This document shows, one piece after another, positions 59,208-64,000 of a DNA stretch of 64,000 nucleotides. Made by a program: the position numbers and the translations under genes. The notes below the pieces were generated by a model. That model was not told the DNA's origin and searched no databases. It saw nothing but the letters and a program-made list of their open reading frames with translations. The stretch is from PWXP01 sp034005525. GTDB lineage: Bacteria; Planctomycetota; Planctomycetia; Pirellulales; Thermoguttaceae. The DNA is taken from positions 1 to 64,000 of the forward strand of contig JAVEUP010000015.1 of the NCBI GenBank assembly GCA_034005525.1. Direction: 5' to 3'. Numbering within the stretch: the first letter of the stretch is position 1; each line of letters begins with the position of its first letter.

Positions 59208-60563
59208 ATGACGACTCCATCCGAAAACACGTCGCGGCGTCAGTTTCTCAAGAGCGGCAGCGCCATGGCCGCCGGCTCGGCCCTGGCAGCGGCGGCCGTG
59301 CCGAAGGTCCACGCGGCCGAGGACAATACGATCCGCCTTGCACTGATCGGCTGCGGCAACCGCGGGCGCGGGGCCGCGGCGAACGCCTTCAGTACATCCG
59401 AACAGGGACCCATCAAACTGTTCGCCCTGGCCGACCTGTTTCCCGAACGGCTCGAAGCCACGGAGAAGATCCTCACCTCCCGCTTCCCCGACCACTTCGA
59501 CGCTCCTGCCGAACGCCAGTTCCGCGGGTTCGACGCGTACAAGGCGGCCATCGACTGCCTCCGCCCCGGCGACATTGCCATGCTCACCGGCCATACCGCA
59601 TGGCGGCCGGTGCAGCTTGAATACGCGGTGAGCAAGGGCGTTCACGTGTTCATGGAGAAATCGTTCGGAACGGACCCGCCGGCCGTGCGGCGCATCCTCA
59701 ACGCGGGCGAGGAGGCCGGGAAGAAGAACCTCAAGATCGCCTCCGGGTTGATGTGCCGCCACAGCCACGCCCGGCAAGAGTTGCTCAAGCGTATCCGCGA
59801 CGGGGCGCTCGGCGACATTCAGCTCATCCGCGCCTACCGCCTCGAACCGTCGTTTGTCCTGCCGCCGAAACCCGACGGGGCAAGCGAGCTGCACTGGCAG
59901 ATCCAGCGCTTCATCCACTTCCACTGGGTCTCCGGCGGCCTGTTTGCCGAGATGGACATCCACCAGATCGACGAAATGTGCTGGATCAAGGACCAGTGGC
60001 CGGTGACGGCGTTCGGCATGGGCGGGCGCAACCCCGACCACAATAACCGCTCGCAGATTCTCGATTCGTACCACGTCGAGTTCACTTTCGCCGACGGCAC
60101 GAAGGCGACCGACGACGCCCGCTACCTGAGCAACACGTACACCGACTTCGCCACGTACGTGCACGGTACGAAGTGCGCGGCGCAGATTTCGTGGCGGCCG
60201 CATCAGCGCGACGAACTCTTCCTATTCAAGGACCAGCGGATCGCGAAGGACAACATTGCCTGGACCGCCCCTCGCGACGTCGCGACTCCCTGGGACGCCG
60301 AATGGCAAGTGCTGATCGACGCCATCCGCAACGACAAGCCGCACAACGAGGCGCGGCACGCGGCGCTGTCGAACCTGGCCGGCATCATGGCCCGCGCGGC
60401 CATCCACTCCGGCAAGCTGGCCACCTGGGACGAGGCCATGGCCTCCGACTTCCAGTGGTGCGACTACATTGACACCATGACCGACGACTCCCCGCCCCCC
60501 GTCCTGCCCGACGAGGAGGGCTACTACCCCGTCCCCAACGCCGGTCAGTGGACGGAGTTGTAG
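59208..60563 (+). CDS. Tat-exported Gfo/Idh/MocA-family oxidoreductase
   Basis: A 451-residue protein. TSRRQFLKSGSAMAAGSALA is a twin-arginine signal. The Rossmann domain begins IRLALIGCGNRGRGAAANAF (about 42-61), with VFMEKSFGTDPPAVRRIL for the usual EKP loop (Pro replaced by Ser). GGLFAEMDIHQIDEMCWI carries the putative catalytic His/Asp. It would oxidise or isomerise sugars in the periplasm with a tightly bound nucleotide. AAGGAGG lies eight bases before the ATG. It may be linked to sugar degradation with the neighbouring PQQ lipoprotein and enolase-family protein. Confidence 0.9.
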   Translation: MTTPSENTSRRQFLKSGSAMAAGSALAAAAVPKVHAAEDNTIRLALIGCGNRGRGAAANAFSTSEQGPIKLFALADLFPERLEATEKILTSRFPDHFDAPAERQFRGFDAYKAAIDCLRPGDIAMLTGHTAWRPVQLEYAVSKGVHVFMEKSFGTDPPAVRRILNAGEEAGKKNLKIASGLMCRHSHARQELLKRIRDGALGDIQLIRAYRLEPSFVLPPKPDGASELHWQIQRFIHFHWVSGGLFAEMDIHQIDEMCWIKDQWPVTAFGMGGRNPDHNNRSQILDSYHVEFTFADGTKATDDARYLSNTYTDFATYVHGTKCAAQISWRPHQRDELFLFKDQRIAKDNIAWTAPRDVATPWDAEWQVLIDAIRNDKPHNEARHAALSNLAGIMARAAIHSGKLATWDEAMASDFQWCDYIDTMTDDSPPPVLPDEEGYYPVPNAGQWTEL

Positions 60564-60730
60564 GGTTGCGCCGAGAATGACTTGTCGGCAGAACGTTACC
60601 GATCGCGGGGCGGCGACGACTGATTGTCCATTTCGCATCCGCCCGACTTCGCCGCGCCCGTGCATCGGATTGTTCGCTGCTTGCGCTTTGCGATCGGTCG
60701 GCCTGAGACGCTTCGAGTCTCGCTTGTGTG

Positions 60731-61600
60731 TCACTCAGGTAAGCAGCCAGGCCGCCGTTGTGCTGGGCAAGTATCTTCGTCGGGTGGCGTGACGTTCATC
60801 GCGTTATCTTCATTGCGTTCACAACGCTCAGCATCATCGGGCCGGCTGAGAAAGCGGATTGTTAGGAACAGGTTAACTGCTGCCCACGCGGTGACTGCCA
60901 AGCCTATCGTTATTGCCCAAGGAGCTTGGCCCGGTTGTAGTGTTCCTCCCATGACGTTTACATTCTCGCCGGATGCAACGAGAGTAACAAGCAGGAACAT
61001 GCCAAAACCGATAAGGACCATCAAGATCAACGCCCATTGTGCAGCAACCCGACTCCCGCGGCTGACGTAGAACCCCGACGCAATCACGGCTACGCCGGCC
61101 AGGTTCGGTGCGCCGCTGCGACTGATGATCGCCTCGGCTATCGACGCGACGAGGACAACAAGTCCAAAAGCTTGTAAGGAAATGCCGGTCCCTCGCGCTG
61201 AACTCTGTGCAGCCTTTGCCGTTGAGGGCGCCCCGGGCTCGGCGCGCAGCAGTAGGAGCAGAATGGCGCACGCGAGGAGTAAGCTTCTCCCTGCGACGAT
61301 CACGGGCTGTTCACGAATGCGGCTTGCTGGAAAGCCTTCCGGGGGATCGTTAATGACGACGCCGGCCAACTCGCCAGATTGGTCCCGCAAGAAATCGAGT
61401 TCATCATGGCTGGTGAACAAGTACAGCTTGTGCGGGTTGTAGTGGTTGAGTACTCCTTGTCCAATCCCGTGGAGACTCACCGCAATCAGACAGATCAGCA
61501 GCCAAACGGCCCACGCTCGCGCGGCGCGCCGTGGCACGAGCAACAGAAGCGCGGCCACAACGGGCAATGCGATGACTATCTGTATGATCTCGCTAAGCAT
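60731..61600 (-). CDS. Polytopic membrane protein of unknown function
   Basis: A 289-residue protein with seven or so hydrophobic segments: IIQIVIALPVVAALLLLV, AVWLLICLIAVSLHGIG, SLLLACAILLLLL, FGLVVLVASIAEAII, GVAVIASGFYV, ALILMVLIGFGMFLLVTLVA and AITIGLAVTAWAAVNLFLTI. A hydrophilic loop (HKLYLFTSHDELDFLRDQSG) lies between the second and third. The start at 61600 has GAGGA six bases upstream. I recognise no family. Confidence 0.6.
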   Translation of the reverse strand: MLSEIIQIVIALPVVAALLLLVPRRAARAWAVWLLICLIAVSLHGIGQGVLNHYNPHKLYLFTSHDELDFLRDQSGELAGVVINDPPEGFPASRIREQPVIVAGRSLLLACAILLLLLRAEPGAPSTAKAAQSSARGTGISLQAFGLVVLVASIAEAIISRSGAPNLAGVAVIASGFYVSRGSRVAAQWALILMVLIGFGMFLLVTLVASGENVNVMGGTLQPGQAPWAITIGLAVTAWAAVNLFLTIRFLSRPDDAERCERNEDNAMNVTPPDEDTCPAQRRPGCLPE

Positions 61601-62003
61601 TCGACTTCCTCTGGCGCCGCGCGGTCGGCAGTGAATTTGCCCATGGTGATTCGTTCCTCCGGAATCCGGGCCACTGGCTTCGCGCCGGCAATCGCGCCCC
61701 ATATCGTGTGGCGTGAGCGCTCCCAGGCCGCTTTCGTGCGGCGGCTGTCGTGCCGAACGCGCCGACCCTCAACGATGCGGTCGTACAGGCGGGGCGGGGC
61801 CTTTTCGGGAAACAAGCCCAAGGGCGAACGGCGTTGCGAAGTTGCTGGGGGCATGGCCGAACTCCGGACACGGTGGTCCTGGAGATATTATGAGTTTACC
61901 TGTTTGGGGCGGCGAAACAAGCACCCTGCAGCGAGAAATGCCAAGTGTTTGGCAAGCACGCTGCCTGGCCCAGCCTTGTCGGACTCCATATCGTCGATCT
62001 CGT
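61601..62003. other. Gap with no firmly supported gene
   Basis: About 400 bases. A minus-strand frame at 61854-61576 is open, and at 61644 an ATG follows GGAGG and would give a 22-residue peptide ending inside the next gene. This could be a leader peptide or a chance frame. Nothing else is seen. Confidence 0.35.
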
Positions 62004-62522
62004 TCACCAACGATTCGTTCGTAGAGGCTGCCACGGGAAGTCGGTCTTCCAGCTGGCGTCGCGGTTGAGGTATTTCAGGAAGGCGCCTTCGACTTCGGCC
62101 TTGGCCAGGTCGCGGGTGCATTGGAAATGTCGGTCGGCGCTGCCCTCGCGGTATTCCAGCGTGTACGGGCCGTCCTCTTCGCCGGAAGCCTGCAGGAACA
62201 CCTGGTCAGCCGCAGCCAGAATGATGAACTCGCCGCGTCCCCCGTCGTCGGCGAATGCGTTGCGAATGTCGGCTTCGGTCGCGTCGGCGGAAGCAATGGC
62301 TTGCGCGCACTCGAGCTTCATCTTCCCGCCTGCCGGACCTGACTCCGACTTGTCCTCTCGCTCATGCGGCCCCGGTCTGGCAGAGGCGTGATGGCCGGAG
62401 GAACCTCGATCGGATTGCTGCACGAGATACACCACCAAGACAACCACTGCCACGGGAATGCCGACGAACATCAGCAGAATCGCCGCGACAATGAGCAGTT
62501 CAAACGGTCCGGGTGCAAACAT
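62004..62522 (-). CDS. Single-span membrane protein of unknown function
   Basis: A 172-residue protein with one N-terminal membrane segment (about 8-35, LLIVAAILLMFVGIPVAVVV) and a short charged linker. A soluble C-terminal domain (ADATEADIRNAFADDGGRGE; VFLQASGEEDGPYTLEYREG; VEGAFLKYLNRDASWKTDF) ends the protein. AGGAG is eight bases before the ATG at 62522. I have the impression of a family seen in other planctomycetes but cannot name it. The upstream open frame to 62636 is not used because it lacks a start. Confidence 0.65.
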   Translation of the reverse strand: MFAPGPFELLIVAAILLMFVGIPVAVVVLVVYLVQQSDRGSSGHHASARPGPHEREDKSESGPAGGKMKLECAQAIASADATEADIRNAFADDGGRGEFIILAAADQVFLQASGEEDGPYTLEYREGSADRHFQCTRDLAKAEVEGAFLKYLNRDASWKTDFPWQPLRTNRW

Positions 62523-62655
62523 CGGCTCTACTCCTGTGCTTGGGGACGGAAAACGTTTCGGCGTGGAAATCGGGGCAGAAACAGGGGCCTCACGGCCCCC
62601 GCTCGCCTTTCGGTTTGCAGCGTTCGGGTTTGCCATCCAATGGTCTCGGCGGCGG

Positions 62656-63873
62656 CTAGCTGCTCAACCGTCGCAGCCGCTGCTCGTCGACCTCCACGCC
62701 AAGGCCGACGCCGGCGGGGACGGCCAGGTGGCCGTCGACGACCTGGAATGGCTCCTTGAGGATGGAAGCACCCTTGAGGAACTGCGGGCCGTTCAGCGCC
62801 GCAGGGTATTGCAGATCGTAGGCGCCGTAGAGCAGCAGCGAGGCGGCCAGCGACAGGTCGGGGTCGGTCAGGCCGCTGCCGAGGAACATCAGCCCGCGGT
62901 CCAGCGCCATTTCGGCCTGGCGGCGCGCGTCGGTCAGGCCGGCGGCGCGGGCGACCTTCATGGCCACGCCGTCGAGGATGTCGAGCTTGATGAACTCTTC
63001 GAGGTCGGAGGAATGGACCAGGCTTTCGTCGAGGATGATCGGCAACGCGCCCTGCTTCTTGAGCTTCTGGTAGCCGGTGATCCGGTTGGGCCGGAGCGGC
63101 TGTTCGAGCACGGCCGCGCCGGCCTCGGCCAGGCGCGGCGCGACGGCCAGGGCCGTGGCTTCGTCGTAGCCGCCGTTGGCGTCGGCCCACAGGAACCCGT
63201 CGGGGACGAGCCGCTTGACCATGCGGCACAACTGGACGTCGAACTCCGGATCGGGCGCCACCTTGATGTTGAAGTTCCGATACCCGCGATCGAACCCCTC
63301 CTCGATCAGCCGCGGCACGTCGTCGAGCGAGAGCGGGTTGAGCGTCCAACTGAGCTTGATGCGTTCGCGGCCTTTGCGGCCCCAGCGCTCCGAGGCCGTC
63401 TTGCCCAGGTGCTTGCCGGTCAGGTCGAACAGGGCGAGGTCCACGCCGGCCTTGCAGATCGGCTGCCCGGTCGAGAAGGACGGCGCGATGATCGTATTCA
63501 TGGCCGCGTGGAGGGCATCGATGTCGAACGCGTTTCGGCCGATCAGCACGGGCGTCAAGTAGCCGTCGATGGTGGTCTTGACGGTCTCGGGCGTTTCGTA
63601 GCTCCACTTATTGCTCGGCACCGCCTGGCCCCACCCGACCGACCCGTCGTCGGCCGTGATTTTCACGACCACCGTCCGATGCCCGAGTTGCTCCCCGTGC
63701 GGGCCTTCGAAGAACTTGAACCTGCCCGCCGTCGGGTAGCTGAGCGGGAAGGTCTCGATCCGAGCGATTTTCAGGTCCGGCATGGTGTCGCCTTTCGCCA
63801 GAGAGTGAAGAACCACAGAGCCGGCCAGTCCGGCAGCCTGCTTAAGAAAGCTCCGTCGTGTCGATGGTGGCAT
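62656..63873 (-). CDS. Tat-exported enolase-superfamily enzyme (mandelate racemase/muconate cycloisomerase type)
   Basis: A 405-residue protein with a twin-arginine signal (TRRSFLKQAAGLAGSVVL). The capping domain includes WGQAVPSNKWSYETPETV. The barrel gives NFNIKVA (Lys), WADANGGYDEATAL (metal Asp), AVLEQPL (metal Glu), PIILDES (metal Asp/Glu) and LDGVAMKVARAAGLT (Lys), the order of the muconate cycloisomerase subgroup. It abstracts a proton next to a carboxylate; likely acid-sugar dehydratase or dipeptide epimerase-like. AGGAG precedes the ATG by seven bases. It may act with the neighbouring Gfo/Idh/MocA protein and the hydrolase that follows it. Confidence 0.87.
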   Translation of the reverse strand: MPPSTRRSFLKQAAGLAGSVVLHSLAKGDTMPDLKIARIETFPLSYPTAGRFKFFEGPHGEQLGHRTVVVKITADDGSVGWGQAVPSNKWSYETPETVKTTIDGYLTPVLIGRNAFDIDALHAAMNTIIAPSFSTGQPICKAGVDLALFDLTGKHLGKTASERWGRKGRERIKLSWTLNPLSLDDVPRLIEEGFDRGYRNFNIKVAPDPEFDVQLCRMVKRLVPDGFLWADANGGYDEATALAVAPRLAEAGAAVLEQPLRPNRITGYQKLKKQGALPIILDESLVHSSDLEEFIKLDILDGVAMKVARAAGLTDARRQAEMALDRGLMFLGSGLTDPDLSLAASLLLYGAYDLQYPAALNGPQFLKGASILKEPFQVVDGHLAVPAGVGLGVEVDEQRLRRLSS

Positions 63874-63960
63874 CGTGTTTCTCCTGAAGGTAAGCGTTTG
63901 GGGAGCAGCGGGGTGGTCAGCCTTCTCCACTACGTGGGACGTTTCCCCCTCGGCCCTCCG

Positions 63961-64000
63961 TCAGTCCGGCCACTTCAGGTGCCGGTGCAGGAAATGGAAG
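63961..64000 (-). CDS. 3' end of a second secreted hydrolase gene (partial)
   Basis: The minus strand from the window edge reads FHFLHRHLKWPD and a stop at 63961-63963. The 54573-57008 hydrolase ends FDFLHRHLKWPEP. So a paralogous hydrolase gene begins beyond the right edge and ends here, about 90 bases upstream of the enolase-superfamily gene on the same strand. Only 12 codons are visible. Confidence 0.7.
   Translation of the reverse strand, partial: FHFLHRHLKWPD

Noticed and set aside
61576..61854. 92-codon minus-strand ORF and a 22-codon ORF with GGAGG inside it
   Set aside because: No recognisable family; overlap with the next gene and lack of a good start for the long form leave it unsupported.
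1..64000. tRNA and rRNA genes
   Set aside because: I looked for cloverleaf-type and rRNA-conserved stretches and saw none; a covariance-model search would be decisive.

Overview
The window comes from a planctomycete chromosome, most likely a Pirellulales-type organism. The evidence is the gene repertoire: two complete DUF1559 proteins and one DUF1559 remnant, SUMF1/formylglycine-enzyme-like proteins, DUF1080 and PQQ-propeller proteins, a PEP-CTERM protein with autotransporter-type repeats, Tat-exported Gfo/Idh/MocA and enolase-superfamily proteins, and the J-like N-terminal domain typical of planctomycetes. Intergenic DNA is also crowded with short palindromic elements of the kind seen in this phylum. 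The DNA is GC-rich by eye. I see no tRNA, rRNA, CRISPR array or intact insertion sequence.

Left part (about 1-12.7 kb). A minus-strand set of genes encodes import and breakdown of beta-hydroxybutyrate to acetyl-CoA: DUF433, 3-hydroxybutyrate dehydrogenase, GntP-type permease, thiolase, the two CoA-transferase subunits and a 3-hydroxyacyl-CoA dehydrogenase. Palindromic repeats sit in most of the junctions. A repeat-rich gene-poor kilobase follows, then a small membrane protein, nagA, and a Tat-exported ceramidase-like protein with a C-terminal LamG-like domain.

Envelope part (12.7-23.6 kb). A TolC-like lipoprotein faces a plus-strand set (coiled-coil membrane protein, rhomboid, SUMF1-like protein) driven from a near-consensus promoter. 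Then come purA, uppS, murC and lpxK, the last three tightly packed, which argues for both peptidoglycan and lipid A synthesis. A decayed integrase-type transposase closes this part.

Accessory island (24.2-35.7 kb). This is the most unusual stretch. Two membrane proteins begin with the same J-like domain, which lacks the HPD tripeptide, and end in different C-terminal domains. They flank an Hsp70 that lacks the lid, an FHA protein with a proline-rich tail, and a GYF-domain membrane protein. Downstream are two tandem secreted paralogues that appear to carry the same helical module with swapped C-terminal domains, and an orphan C-type-lectin-like cassette. I infer a membrane-linked chaperone/adaptor system with shuffling extracytoplasmic domains.

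Right part (35.9-64 kb). A SIS isomerase with a probable one-base frameshift is followed by a 1037-residue PEP-CTERM repeat protein. The psd-pssA-ribE-rsmA operon makes phosphatidylethanolamine precursors and riboflavin and modifies 16S rRNA. After it come an HD-GYP response regulator, secreted glycan-related proteins, a DUF6932-like/coiled-coil gene pair, a secreted archaemetzincin-like protease, a beta-helix protein, a prenyltransferase-fold protein, two tandem zinc-ribbon DUF1559 proteins, a double alpha/beta-hydrolase, a PQQ-propeller lipoprotein, a Gfo/Idh/MocA protein and an enolase-superfamily enzyme. The last 40 bases are the 3' end of a second hydrolase of the same family.
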